Source: Methylobacter sp. BlB1
GTDB lineage: Bacteria; Pseudomonadota; Gammaproteobacteria; Methylococcales; Methylomonadaceae
DNA: 64,000 nucleotides
Direction of reading: 5' to 3'
Assembly: GCF_015476545.1 (NCBI RefSeq)
Contig: NZ_JADMKV010000004.1
Coordinates: forward strand, 1-64,000
The notes beneath the pieces were generated by a model. The model was not told where the DNA came from. It saw nothing but the letters and a program-made list of their open reading frames with translations, and made no database searches. This document shows, piece by piece, positions 1 through 7,647 of the stretch; within the stretch, counting starts at the first letter, position 1; the number at the start of each line of letters is the position of its first letter. A program made the position numbers and the translations under genes.

Positions 1-1561
1 CGACCGTCAGCACCATGACTTGCTCGTGCAAGACATGATTGTGCTCAAGGTTGTGTGCCATCACCTGCGGCACGCCATGCAGGTTCTTGGCTAGATACAT
101 GGCCGAGCCCGGCACCGTCACCAGGGACTTATCCAATATTTTTTCTTCCAGTTCCTCGAACAGTACCCGTTTTTCATCCAGATAAGCCGCCAACAGTTCG
201 CGGCCCTTGATCCAGGTGGTCATGGTCAGAAACAGCACCGTACCGATGAGCAGCGGCAACCAGCCGCCGGTCGGAATTTTCAGACTGTTCGATGACAGGA
301 ACAGGAAATCGATGGTAAGGAAAACCGACAAAAAAGTGATGCTGGTGATTTTGTTCCACTTCCAGAGTTCCTTGATGACGATGAATGCCAGGACCGTGTC
401 GACGATCATGGTGCCTGTCACGGCAATGCCATAGGCCGAAGCCAGCGCCGACGAGGACTGAAAGCTCAGCACCAGCACGAATACCGAAACCATCAGCAGC
501 CAGTTGACCACCGAGATATAGACCTGCCCCATCTCCTCGCCCGAGGTATGCAGTATCTGCATGCGCGGACAATAACCCAACTGTATGGCCTGCCGCGTCA
601 CCGAAAAGGCGCCGGAAATGACCGCTTGCGAGGCAATGACGGCGGCGAGCGTCGCCAGCAGCAGCAACGGATACAGTGCCCAGGTCGGGGCGAGCAGATA
701 GAACGGGTTCTGTATCGCTTCGGGATGCTTGAGCAGCAGCGCGCCCTGGCCAAAGTAATTGAGCAGCAGGGCCGGAAATACAAAGCTGAACCAGGCATAA
801 CGTATCGGTTTCAGGCCGAAATGCCCCATGTCGGCATACAGCGCTTCGGCGCCCGTAATGGTCAATACGATGGCGCCCATGATCAGAAAGCCGTGCCAGC
901 CCAGTTCGATCAGCAAATGCACGGCAAAATAAGGATTAATCGCAACCAGCACGCTGGGTGCGTGAGTAATATTGATAACGCCCAGGACAGCCAGTGTCCC
1001 GAACCAGAAACACATGATCGGCGCAAACAGTTTGCCGACATGGCCTGTACCTTTGGCCTGCAACACAAACAATCCGCCCAGCACGGCAATGGTAATCGGC
1101 ACCACATGATGGGCTAACGGCGGGGCGACAATGCCCAAGCCTTCGACCGCGCTGAGTACGGAAATGGCCGGCGTGATCATGCTGTCTCCGTAGAATAACG
1201 CCGCACCGAGCAGGCCGATGGTGACGATAAAGCGCATCCTGCCCGGCTTATCCCGGGAACCGTGCAACGCCAGCGCCATCAGCGCCATAATGCCGCCCTC
1301 GCCTTTGTTGTCGGCACGCATGATGAAGATCGCGTATTTGGTCGTAACCACCAGCGTCAACGACCAGAAAACCAGCGACAGCACACCGAGCACATGGATG
1401 TGATCGATCGGCACGCCGCCGTGGAAAACTTCCTTGAGCGCATATAAAGGACTCGTGCCAATGTCGCCGAACACCACGCCTATTGCACTCAATGCCAAGC
1501 CGGCCAGTTGTTGCTTGGAATGACTTGGCTGAGTAGACACAGTTGCGTGTTGAATAGGCAT
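1..1561 (-). CDS. kup: Kup-family low-affinity potassium transporter (3' end beyond window)
   Basis: Kup proteins import K+ across the inner membrane, probably with H+. Reading leftwards from ATG at 1561, the frame stays open to the window edge for 520 codons. The N-terminus carries the family hallmark GVVFGDIGTSPLYALKEVF at about residues 28-46, followed by about a dozen hydrophobic segments, including the conserved stretch FYGDSMITPAISVLSAVEGL split over helices 3-4. The C-terminal cytoplasmic domain is only partly inside the window. The gene sits 28 bp downstream of nhaD on the same strand, so K+ uptake and Na+ efflux may be co-transcribed. The family assignment is secure from the motif; ion selectivity is taken from the family. 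Confidence 0.93.
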   Translation of the reverse strand, partial: MPIQHATVSTQPSHSKQQLAGLALSAIGVVFGDIGTSPLYALKEVFHGGVPIDHIHVLGVLSLVFWSLTLVVTTKYAIFIMRADNKGEGGIMALMALALHGSRDKPGRMRFIVTIGLLGAALFYGDSMITPAISVLSAVEGLGIVAPPLAHHVVPITIAVLGGLFVLQAKGTGHVGKLFAPIMCFWFGTLAVLGVINITHAPSVLVAINPYFAVHLLIELGWHGFLIMGAIVLTITGAEALYADMGHFGLKPIRYAWFSFVFPALLLNYFGQGALLLKHPEAIQNPFYLLAPTWALYPLLLLATLAAVIASQAVISGAFSVTRQAIQLGYCPRMQILHTSGEEMGQVYISVVNWLLMVSVFVLVLSFQSSSALASAYGIAVTGTMIVDTVLAFIVIKELWKWNKITSITFLSVFLTIDFLFLSSNSLKIPTGGWLPLLIGTVLFLTMTTWIKGRELLAAYLDEKRVLFEELEEKILDKSLVTVPGSAMYLAKNLHGVPQVMAHNLEHNHVLHEQVMVLTV

Positions 1562-1589
1562 GGCTAGCGTTCCAAATTTCAAGTCAGGA

Positions 1590-3044
1590 TTAAAAGGAAC
1601 CGGCGTTAACCAGGAAGTGCACGCCGATGGCTGCAAAGTAGCCCAGTAAAATCGCCGGAAGCCATTTCATATGGCTGCTGAAAGTATATTGGCCTTTGGC
1701 TTGTCCCAGCAAGCCTATTCCCGGCGCCGAGCCGATTGCCAGCAGACTGCCGCCGACGCCCAGCGTCAAGGTCAACAGCAGCCATTGGCCTTGAGGAATA
1801 TCAGGCTGCATAGTAATCACCGCAAACATCAGCGTGCCGTTATCGACAAATGCCGAAGACAGGCCGATCAAGATATTCGCCAGCGTGGGGCTCAACTGGC
1901 CGTACAGCATATGCGAAATGGCATCCAGATAGCCAATATAGCCCAGGCCGCCGATGCCCATCATCGCGCCATAGAAAAACAGCAGCGTATCCCATTCCAG
2001 ACGGCCGACTTTTTCGAACACATCGAGCTTCTTGGCGTGGGCATCGGCAATATCGAGATCACTGACATCGGCGCCCGAAAATAAATCGTACTCTAATTGC
2101 CTTAAGCTCCGCGAGTTTGAGGTTTTGTGCAGATAGAAAAAGAAAAATTGCAGCAATGACAAACCGGCCATCATGCCTGCCGCCGCCGGCAAACGGAGTT
2201 TCATATCAAAAGCGACAGCCAGGGCGATAGTGGCCCCAAACAGAAAAATGATGCGCTTTGCGCCGCGCGGCAAAACCACCCTCTCGGTCTCGACAGCCGG
2301 CTTGTCTTTGGGCAACGCAAAATGCATTGCCAAAGCCGGAACTAAAAAATTCACCAGGCAAGGCACGAACAGCTTAAAAAACTGAAGAAATCCCAATATG
2401 CCGTGTTGCCAGACAAACAAAGTCGATATACCGCCCAGAGGACTGAAAGAACCGCCGGCATTGGTGGCTATTACAATATTGATGCAGGCTAAGGAAACAA
2501 ATTTCGGACTGTCTCTACCGACGGCGACCACTACAGCGCCCATCAACAACCCCGCCGTCAAGCCGTTGACGACGCTGGAGATAAAAAACACCATGAAGCC
2601 GGTAATCCAGAACAGTCGCCGATAACTCCAGTGTTTGCTGACCAGCCAGAATTTGATCGCTTCGAATATCCGCATGTCCTCCATAGCATTCAAGTATGTC
2701 ATGGAGACCATGATAAACAGCAGCAATTCCATGTAAGTCTGCAAATTGCCCCTAAAGGCCGCGATGGCAAGCTGGTTTTGACCTTGCTGTTGATAGACTG
2801 TCACGATGACAGCCCAAATCAGCGCCGAAGCCAGCAACATCGGCTTGGATTTGCGCAGTTCGGTAACATCTTCGAGCATGGCCGCGATATAGGCGACGAC
2901 CATCACAGCCAATGAAAAATAGCCTGCCCAGTGATGAGTCAGATCAAGCTGCTGCACCGCCGGCGTTACCGCTTCGTCTTCGGCATATCCCAAGCCCGGC
3001 ACTAGCAATCCAACCGTTCCAAGCAGATAAAACAAATACCGCAC
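1590..3044 (-). CDS. nhaD: NhaD-type Na+/H+ antiporter
   Basis: NhaD antiporters expel Na+ (and Li+) in exchange for protons at the inner membrane. The 484-residue product has an N-terminal hydrophobic signal-like segment ending near residue 20 and about 12 further membrane helices. It contains the family segments VVNGLTAGLLMGAVVVAVG and ATNAGGSFSPLGGISTLFVW (about residues 160-215) and SSAFVDNGTLMFAVITMQPD near residue 400. The start is GTG at 3044, chosen because AGGAG lies six bases upstream. It precedes kup on the same strand with a 28-bp gap, suggesting a cation-homeostasis operon. The length is normal for NhaD. Confidence 0.9.
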   Translation of the reverse strand: MRYLFYLLGTVGLLVPGLGYAEDEAVTPAVQQLDLTHHWAGYFSLAVMVVAYIAAMLEDVTELRKSKPMLLASALIWAVIVTVYQQQGQNQLAIAAFRGNLQTYMELLLFIMVSMTYLNAMEDMRIFEAIKFWLVSKHWSYRRLFWITGFMVFFISSVVNGLTAGLLMGAVVVAVGRDSPKFVSLACINIVIATNAGGSFSPLGGISTLFVWQHGILGFLQFFKLFVPCLVNFLVPALAMHFALPKDKPAVETERVVLPRGAKRIIFLFGATIALAVAFDMKLRLPAAAGMMAGLSLLQFFFFYLHKTSNSRSLRQLEYDLFSGADVSDLDIADAHAKKLDVFEKVGRLEWDTLLFFYGAMMGIGGLGYIGYLDAISHMLYGQLSPTLANILIGLSSAFVDNGTLMFAVITMQPDIPQGQWLLLTLTLGVGGSLLAIGSAPGIGLLGQAKGQYTFSSHMKWLPAILLGYFAAIGVHFLVNAGSF

Positions 3045-3300
3045 TTCACTCTCCTGTGCCGATCAGACCAAGAAACTGATCGACAAGCCTTGATTATTAA
3101 CAGATACAAAACGGCAGCCAGAAACTGCAGTTCACAAGGCCGGGCATTGTAATGAGCTGAGTGTAAAAAATGCGTAAAGAACCCAAATTCTTTCGTAGGA
3201 AGTGCTGATCTGCGATTGCAGTTTAGAGGAAGAGGCAGGCAATCTCCGGCCAGCGCCGAGTCTAATCGACCTCAATCTGAAACTGTTGAGAAGCGAGGAG

Positions 3301-3376
3301 TAGGCTGGGCTGGAGCTTTAGCGGAAACCCGGCAATGGGCGGCATGATGCTGGGTTTAGCAGCCCAGCATCATGCC
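3301..3376. repeat. dispersed palindromic repeat (family 1)
   Basis: A roughly 70-bp palindromic unit has arms reading aaacccggca and tgctgggttt, preceded by taggctgggctggagcttta. Diverged copies lie at 18102-18175 and, inverted, at about 43572-43645. It sits in the 480-bp non-coding interval between nhaD and the beta-lactamase cassette. The leftmost 250 bp of that interval (3045-3300) show no gene or repeat that I can recognise. It resembles REP/MITE-like intergenic elements; no mobilising gene is nearby. Confidence 0.7.
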
Positions 3377-3515
3377 ATCAACATGCGGCGCAATACGCTC
3401 ACACTATTGCGCCCTACGAATGCACCTTACCGCGTTGCTCGGGAGGATTCGAGAGAAATTCGGATTAACCGCTTCGATGATGGCGGATTGCTGACGCGAA
3501 TCCGCCTTACGAGTT
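3377..3515. repeat. repeat pair A (3377-3436) and B (3446-3515), left of the beta-lactamase
   Basis: Unit A contains the palindromic core ggcgcaatacgctc...attgcgcc. Unit B contains ggcggattgctgacgcgaatccgcc. Both units recur right of the beta-lactamase, in the same orientation but swapped order: B at 4506-4574 and A at 4593-4652. The two A copies differ at about one position in 60; the B copies are more diverged. The repeats end 13 bp short of the attC at 3528, so they sit exactly at the outer boundary of the cassette. Confidence 0.75.
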
Positions 3516-3527
3516 TTGTGTAAAAGT

Positions 3528-3594
3528 GCCTAACGTTTGAATTCACCAGCGTTGCGCGGCTTTTCGCAGGTCCGGTGGAATGATTTGGTTGGGC
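3528..3594 (-). other. attC site of the beta-lactamase cassette
   Basis: On the minus strand this 67-bp site begins GCCCAAC (R'' core, 3594-3588) and ends GTTAGGC (R' core, 3534-3528). Between them are imperfect complementary arms (AAATCATTCCACC against GGTGAATTCAAAC) with unpaired bases, as expected of folded attC recombination sites. It lies three bases after the beta-lactamase stop codon, the usual attC position in a cassette. It is the leftmost attC of the array. Confidence 0.85.
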
Positions 3595-3597
3595 AGT

Positions 3598-4389
3598 TCA
3601 CATTACGCCGATCGCTTTAAGGCTGGCTTTGCCGAGCTCGAGACGTTTAGCCGCATCGGCGGCCTCCCGAATGTCGATATTCAACGCGAAGACATATACA
3701 TGACCGTTCTTCTTCGCCCAGCCGACCCACCAGCCGACTCCCGGATTCGGATAGTTCTCCCAACCGGTCTTGCCATAGAGCGTCCAGTTATCCTGCTGTT
3801 CCAGTCGGATAGATTCACGCACGGTCTCTTGTTGTGTTTGTGGAAATGGCAATGTCCCTTGAACCAGCCTAGCGAGAAACTCTGTTTGTTCCACGGCGCT
3901 GATTTTTAAAGGACCATCCAGCCAAAATCGATCAACAGCTGTCCCGACTTCTCCATTCCCGTAGCACATCGCGGCCAAGGAATCGCGCATGCGCGCAAGC
4001 CCGATACGTCTGGCGAGCTCCTGGTAGATGGCCACGTTAGACAGGGCGATGGCCTCGCGCAGGCTCATGTCTTTTTCCCATGCCTTGACGGATTGAGGTT
4101 TTCCGCCATAGGACAGAGTTTCATCGATACTCTTCACCGCGCCGATAGACAATCCTACGAGGGTATTGGCAATCTTAAAAGTGGAAGCTGGAATGAACGG
4201 CGTATAGGCCCGTTCACGATTGTGACCGATCAATTGGTGTTGTGTTACGTCATAAAGGACAAATGTGCCCGTCACGCCTGCACTGCGAAACAGTTGGTCC
4301 ACTTGTGGGCTGTCCTGCCAATCAAGAGCGCCTACCTTGAACGAGTGCAGAAATAGAAGAGCCCCCAGCACAATTTTTATGACTTTCAT
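3598..4389 (-). CDS. class D (OXA-type) beta-lactamase, cassette-borne
   Basis: This 263-residue periplasmic serine beta-lactamase hydrolyses beta-lactams through a carbamylated lysine. A signal peptide is visible (residues 1-21). All class D motifs are present: S69-T-F-K72 (catalytic serine and lysine), S117-N-V119 (usually SxV), Y143-G-N145, W156 in FWLDGPLKIS, and K207-T-G209. The WWVGW segment typical of the class follows. Oddities are alanine instead of the common proline after STFKI, and cysteine just before YGN. AGAAGG seven bases upstream supports the ATG. An attC lies immediately downstream, so it is a gene cassette, but no clean core site precedes it because repeats fill the upstream side. 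It is only moderately similar to OXA-10 and OXA-48 by recollection; substrate range cannot be judged. Confidence 0.95.
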   Translation of the reverse strand: MKVIKIVLGALLFLHSFKVGALDWQDSPQVDQLFRSAGVTGTFVLYDVTQHQLIGHNRERAYTPFIPASTFKIANTLVGLSIGAVKSIDETLSYGGKPQSVKAWEKDMSLREAIALSNVAIYQELARRIGLARMRDSLAAMCYGNGEVGTAVDRFWLDGPLKISAVEQTEFLARLVQGTLPFPQTQQETVRESIRLEQQDNWTLYGKTGWENYPNPGVGWWVGWAKKNGHVYVFALNIDIREAADAAKRLELGKASLKAIGVM

Positions 4390-4427
4390 GTCAAAACCTT
4401 CTTGTTTGATGAATAAACATTAGCGAT

Positions 4428-4652
4428 GTAGGGTGGTTTCGCGCTAGCAAACCGCCATTGCCTCACGAGCAAAGCAACGACCCAAAAACATCTTCTGTTC
4501 GGAAAGATTCGAGAGAAATTCGGATCAGCCGCTTCGACGGCGGCGGATTACTGGCGCAAATCGCCTTACGAGTTAGGCTTTGTTTGTCATCGATCAACAT
4601 GCGGCGCAATACGCTCACGCTATTGCGCCCTACGAATGCACCTTACCGCGTT
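4428..4652. repeat. palindromic repeat cluster right of the beta-lactamase (units C, B', A')
   Basis: Three palindromic units follow one another. Unit C (4428-4456) has arms ggtggttt/aaaccgcc. Unit B' (4506-4574) and unit A' (4593-4652) match the B and A units left of the beta-lactamase. They occupy the gap where the upstream boundary of the beta-lactamase cassette should be, so the repeats appear to have inserted into, or recombined with, the cassette junction. No open frame of note crosses them. Confidence 0.7.
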
Positions 4653-4744
4653 AAAGCGGATTCTGTGGATGCAGCATCAAATACTTCCATCTCAGCTCGA
4701 GCATCTAACATTACGTCGTTTTGAATACTTTCCCAGTCAGACAT
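4643..4744 (-). CDS. 33-residue ORF, remnant of a cassette gene
   Basis: Reading leftwards from ATG at 4744 there is a 33-codon frame (begins MSDWESIQNDVMLD) that starts 24 bp after the core GTTATAT of the neighbouring attC, where a cassette gene would begin. It stops inside the A' repeat, whose first bases supply the TAA. The simplest reading is a cassette ORF truncated by the repeat. No family is recognised and expression is unproven. Confidence 0.35.
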   Translation of the reverse strand: MSDWESIQNDVMLDARAEMEVFDAASTESALTR

Positions 4745-4768
4745 ACCGATAACTCATTTTTTGGAAAT

Positions 4769-4888
4769 ATAACGTAGAGCTAAGGGGCGTGCCGCTCACG
4801 GACGCTAAACGAAGCCCCAAAGCTTGATAAATTACAAAACTTTAAAACCGCCAAGGGGCGGCACGTCCCTTTGAGCGCCATGTTATGT
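4769..4888 (-). other. attC site (about 120 bp)
   Basis: The minus-strand ends are ACATAAC (4888-4882) and GTTATAT (4775-4769). The long inner arms GGGACGTGCCG and CGGCACGCCCC can pair, with GCTCAAAGG / CTTAGCT arms next to the cores. It is strikingly similar to the attC at 5713-5834, which shares the arm sequences, so the two cassettes come from a related attC pool. It lies 18 bp after the stop codon of the 135-residue ORF. Confidence 0.88.
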
Positions 4889-4906
4889 CGCTTTGTATGT
4901 TTTGAT

Positions 4907-5314
4907 TCAAAGGCTAAGTGCAAATAGAAGTAAAACTGTGGCACCAAGCTGAGAAATTGTGTACATGCCTCTATCAATCCTTTCTGGAATGCTTTTGTTT
5001 TTCCAAGTCTCGATGGCCCAGCCGCCGCGACCGAGAGTTGACGAGAGCGCAATAACAACCGCAGCAACACGAGTCCAATGACCTTTCTTTAACACTGAAT
5101 ACTCGCAATAGTGAAGAACGAGTAACGTACTCATTACTACAACAGACACGAGCCCAAGCGCTTTCCAGAAACGCGCTCGCATAACCCAAACTCTTTCTTC
5201 CCATTCGTTACGGTTTGCCAGTTCAGGAAACCACCGTTCACCGACAACAAAGAATAGTCGGGGCGACACATAAACCAAAATCCCCAACAGAAAAACCTTT
5301 CCAGATTCGAGCAT
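4907..5314 (-). CDS. cassette-encoded membrane protein, unknown function
   Basis: The product is 135 residues with about four hydrophobic segments (residues 5-25, 50-70, 82-100 and 118-135), so it is likely an inner-membrane protein. ATG at 5314 is preferred over the upstream TTG at 5326 because GGGGGAG lies just before it. It is followed by an attC at 4769-4888 and preceded by a weaker one at 5344-5414, so it is a cassette gene. I recognise no family. Confidence 0.6.
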   Translation of the reverse strand: MLESGKVFLLGILVYVSPRLFFVVGERWFPELANRNEWEERVWVMRARFWKALGLVSVVVMSTLLVLHYCEYSVLKKGHWTRVAAVVIALSSTLGRGGWAIETWKNKSIPERIDRGMYTISQLGATVLLLFALSL

Positions 5315-5343
5315 TCGCTCCCCCAATTAGTGGAATTAGTTCA

Positions 5344-5414
5344 GAACAACATGACGTCAACATCAGTTTTTGCGAGTCCAGCCCAATGCAGCTTGGCTTG
5401 GCAACTTGTTAATG
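5344..5414 (-). other. probable degenerate attC site
   Basis: The minus-strand ends CATTAAC (5414-5408) and GTTGTTC (5350-5344) depart from consensus but frame a 71-bp stretch with partial internal complementarity (agcccaa/cttggct). It lies exactly where an attC is needed, between the stop of the 86-residue ORF and the start of the 135-residue ORF. Position carries more weight than sequence here. Confidence 0.5.
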
Positions 5415-5436
5415 ATGCTTGTTTTCTACTGCCTCA

Positions 5437-5697
5437 CTAGAAGCAGCAAACTTTGATTGAGCACGCTTCATTTGCCAAACAAGCAACGCACACGGCCGCA
5501 GCAAGGAAATTAATTGCACTTGGACCACCATAAGTTACGAGCTGAGGCAATACTGCTAGCACCATAGCTGTAATATGAGTGCCTTTCGGTCGTTTTCTTA
5601 ATGGTGGAATAATCATTGCGATTATTAGCCAAATTGCAGCTATGCCGAGAGATACGGCAAACGCACCAACAAATGCTCCAATTATTGCGGGATTCAT
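5437..5697 (-). CDS. small cassette-encoded membrane protein, unknown function
   Basis: The product is 86 residues, with hydrophobic segments at about 5-30, 42-55 and 60-75 separated by a basic RKRPKG turn, so it should sit in the inner membrane. The start is well supported: core GTTATGT of the adjacent attC, then AGGAG seven bases before ATG at 5697. The C-terminus is cysteine-rich (five Cys in the last 18 residues). No family is recognised. Confidence 0.6.
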   Translation of the reverse strand: MNPAIIGAFVGAFAVSLGIAAIWLIIAMIIPPLRKRPKGTHITAMVLAVLPQLVTYGGPSAINFLAAAVCVACLANEACSIKVCCF

Positions 5698-5712
5698 AAT
5701 TTATCTCCTGAG

Positions 5713-5834
5713 ACATAACGTAAAGCTAAGGGGCGTGCCGGGCGGGGACGCCGAACGAAGCCGTAAAGCGTGATAAAAAACCAAGCTGCAAAATCGCCCT
5801 GAAACGGCACGTCCCTTTGAGCGCAATGTTAGGC
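5713..5834 (-). other. attC site (about 122 bp)
   Basis: The minus-strand ends are GCCTAAC (5834-5828) and GTTATGT (5719-5713). The arms GGGACGTGCCG and CGGCACGCCCC are complementary, as in the site at 4769-4888. The TAA in GCCTAAC is the stop codon of the upstream 168-residue ORF, a common arrangement in cassettes. Confidence 0.9.
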
Positions 5835-6335
5835 TTCATCGCTCAGATTTTCCTTCTTACCAAATCGCCTGAGAATCTTTTCAACTATATTCGCTTCAGT
5901 TTCAGTGAACTGAGCTTCTTCACCTTCGGGCGTATTACTAATTTTTTGTTTTAGTTTGTAAAGCCGATAGCCACCGTACCCAAGACCGGCGGCACCTCCC
6001 ACCGCTGCCCCACCAGCTGCTAACGGAACCCAAATTGGAGTGGAAGAAATAATGCCGACTGACATTAACGCACCAGTAATTCCTGACGCTCCGACAGTTG
6101 TGCCAAATATACCTGCACTACCAATAATGCTGCCCGCTGCGCCAGATAGGTATAGAGCACCAGCACCAAGAGCAGTTGAAGCTGCGGTAAGTAACCCTCC
6201 TATAGCTGCGGTGCTGAGATATGTTCCTGCAACGTAACCAGCAGCTGATGTAACAATCATTCCACCAGCCGCATGGGGCACAAGTGTGCCTCCAGCCGCG
6301 AGAGCAGAGATTATTGGGATGAGCGGTAGTGGCAT
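5829..6335 (-). CDS. glycine/alanine-rich cassette-encoded membrane protein, unknown function
   Basis: The 168-residue product is very rich in Gly and Ala, with repeated hydrophobic stretches through residues 1-130 containing glycine-zipper-like spacing (for example GAGALYLSGAAGSIIGSAG). A charged, probably cytoplasmic tail of about 40 residues follows. GGAGG seven bases before ATG at 6335, directly after core GTTAGGT, fixes the start. The stop codon lies inside the attC core. Glycine-zipper composition can suit membrane insertion or oligomerisation, but nothing identifies a function. Confidence 0.65.
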   Translation of the reverse strand: MPLPLIPIISALAAGGTLVPHAAGGMIVTSAAGYVAGTYLSTAAIGGLLTAASTALGAGALYLSGAAGSIIGSAGIFGTTVGASGITGALMSVGIISSTPIWVPLAAGGAAVGGAAGLGYGGYRLYKLKQKISNTPEGEEAQFTETEANIVEKILRRFGKKENLSDEA

Positions 6336-6361
6336 TTGTATTCCTCCGAGTTTTTATTGAA

Positions 6362-6473
6362 ACCTAACGCCATGCTCAGCTGCCATTTGCCGCGGGGATT
6401 TTTTGGGGGATAATAGCGAAGCGGCCCCAAAAAAGCCCCGCGGCAAATGGTCAGCTGGAGCTATTTGTTATGC
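6362..6473 (-). other. attC site with long near-perfect arms
   Basis: The minus-strand ends are GCATAAC (6473-6467) and GTTAGGT (6368-6362). The arms are unusually long and well matched: CAGCTGaCCATTTGCCGCGGGG pairs with its near-complement at 6376-6398, flanking a purine-rich loop. It lies seven bases after the stop of the GFA-family gene. Confidence 0.92.
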
Positions 6474-6480
6474 GCTTTTA

Positions 6481-6888
6481 CTAAAATTTTTGTGTATCCG
6501 ATTTACGCCAATGTTCTGGAAAGCTTACCCATTCATGTTTTGACCTACTCCATGCAGCTGCCACAGGCTCAGGAAATTTTGGATCTTCAAAGCAGCCCAC
6601 TGCAACACCAACTGCGCTTGGCATAAACTCGGCCTCCCAATGAACAGTAGTACCGCAATTAGGACAAAACACTCTTATTATTTTCCTACCTTCATCGTTA
6701 GTTTCAGTAAAAATATTTTTGTCACCACTGGTAGATATTATTTGATCATTACCAAAATATGCGCTAACTCCAAAGACAGACCCCGTTCTATTTTGACAAT
6801 TTAAACAATTACAAGCGACAACCATTTTAGGATTACCACTCAAATTTATTTGTAAATTGCCACATGAGCACTGCGCTTTTCTTTCCAT
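6481..6888 (-). CDS. GFA-family (CENP-V/GFA domain) zinc protein
   Basis: The 135-residue protein has the zinc-binding cysteine pattern of the GFA fold: CSCGNLQ at residues 8-14, CNCLNCQNRTGS at about 27-38, and CPNCGTTVHWE near 75-85. The family is named for glutathione-dependent formaldehyde-activating enzyme, though most members have no proven reaction. Core GTTATGC of the next attC and AGAGGA lie upstream of ATG at 6888; an attC follows. GFA genes occur as integron cassettes in environmental bacteria. A role in formaldehyde handling would suit a methylotroph but is only inference. Confidence 0.85.
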   Translation of the reverse strand: MERKAQCSCGNLQINLSGNPKMVVACNCLNCQNRTGSVFGVSAYFGNDQIISTSGDKNIFTETNDEGRKIIRVFCPNCGTTVHWEAEFMPSAVGVAVGCFEDPKFPEPVAAAWSRSKHEWVSFPEHWRKSDTQKF

Positions 6889-6931
6889 TTTCTATCCTCT
6901 GCCTTATCAAACTCTCTATGAATCTTTTGAC

Positions 6932-7030
6932 GCATAACGCCTTGCTAAGGGGCAGCCGAAACGCAGTGTAGGCTATCCCGCGGAGGCCGCGCTTTTTGCG
7001 GCCGGAGTGAACTTGAGCAACTTGTTAGGC
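6932..7030 (-). other. attC site (99 bp)
   Basis: The minus-strand ends are GCCTAAC (7030-7024) and GTTATGC (6938-6932). Inner arms include the GC-rich palindrome GCGGCC...GGCCGC and the pair CAAGTTGCTCAAG / CTTGCTAAGG. The TAA of GCCTAAC is the stop codon of the upstream 173-residue ORF. Confidence 0.88.
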
Positions 7031-7546
7031 GCTGGTTTCATTGTGGTAATTTACAAGCGATTTCCGCGCTTCTTTAGCTTGGCCGGGATAACGCCCCGTA
7101 AGAATTTTACAGATTAAGGCAAAGACAACACCTACTACAAAAAAGAATATTACGATGGCATTTATTAGCCAAGCATATACAGCATTGCCTAGATCATCTG
7201 TGAAGGTGTACCAACAGACTGCAATAATTAAAATTACCTGGAGGATATTGCTCAGCCAATTCCATGCTGTGCGAATTATGCCTAGGAAATCAGATATTCT
7301 ATTTTTAAATAGCTCGTCACTGAATTTTTCCATTGATATTTCGATGATTTTTGGCGCAAGCTGCTCGATTTTCTCTTCATCTTCCAGATCGGCAACTGGA
7401 ATACCCAATTTTAACGCAAGCTCCCCAGTGGCTCTTTTCTTGTTCCTTTCCAATTCCCACGAAGATATGAACAAGATGATCAGCCCCAGAATTATTGAGA
7501 CAATCACTGCTCCAGCAATATGACCAATAGCAATTAAAATATCCAT
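7025..7546 (-). CDS. cassette-encoded membrane protein, unknown function
   Basis: The 173-residue product has a helix at about residues 7-27, a soluble, acidic middle (ELALKLGIPVADLEDEEK onward), and two strong helices at about 95-112 and 125-150, so it is probably an inner-membrane protein. I use ATG at 7546 because the longer frame starts inside the attC core GTTAGGC at 7567, although cassette genes do sometimes start there. The stop codon lies in the downstream attC. No family is recognised. Confidence 0.62.
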   Translation of the reverse strand: MDILIAIGHIAGAVIVSIILGLIILFISSWELERNKKRATGELALKLGIPVADLEDEEKIEQLAPKIIEISMEKFSDELFKNRISDFLGIIRTAWNWLSNILQVILIIAVCWYTFTDDLGNAVYAWLINAIVIFFFVVGVVFALICKILTGRYPGQAKEARKSLVNYHNETSA

Positions 7547-7558
7547 AGTTCTATGTGC

Positions 7559-7647
7559 GCCTAACATAGAGCTAACCGGGCGCGGCCCTAAAAGCTGAAA
7601 AATGAAACCGCATTATAACCGCGCTCCGGTTGAGCGCCATGTTAGCC
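7559..7647 (-). other. attC site (89 bp)
   Basis: The minus-strand ends are GGCTAAC (7647-7641) and GTTAGGC (7565-7559). The arms GGCGCTCAACCGGAGCGCGG and CCGCGCCCGGTTAGCTC pair with a few mismatches. The TAA of GGCTAAC terminates the upstream HEPN-like reading frame. Confidence 0.9.
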
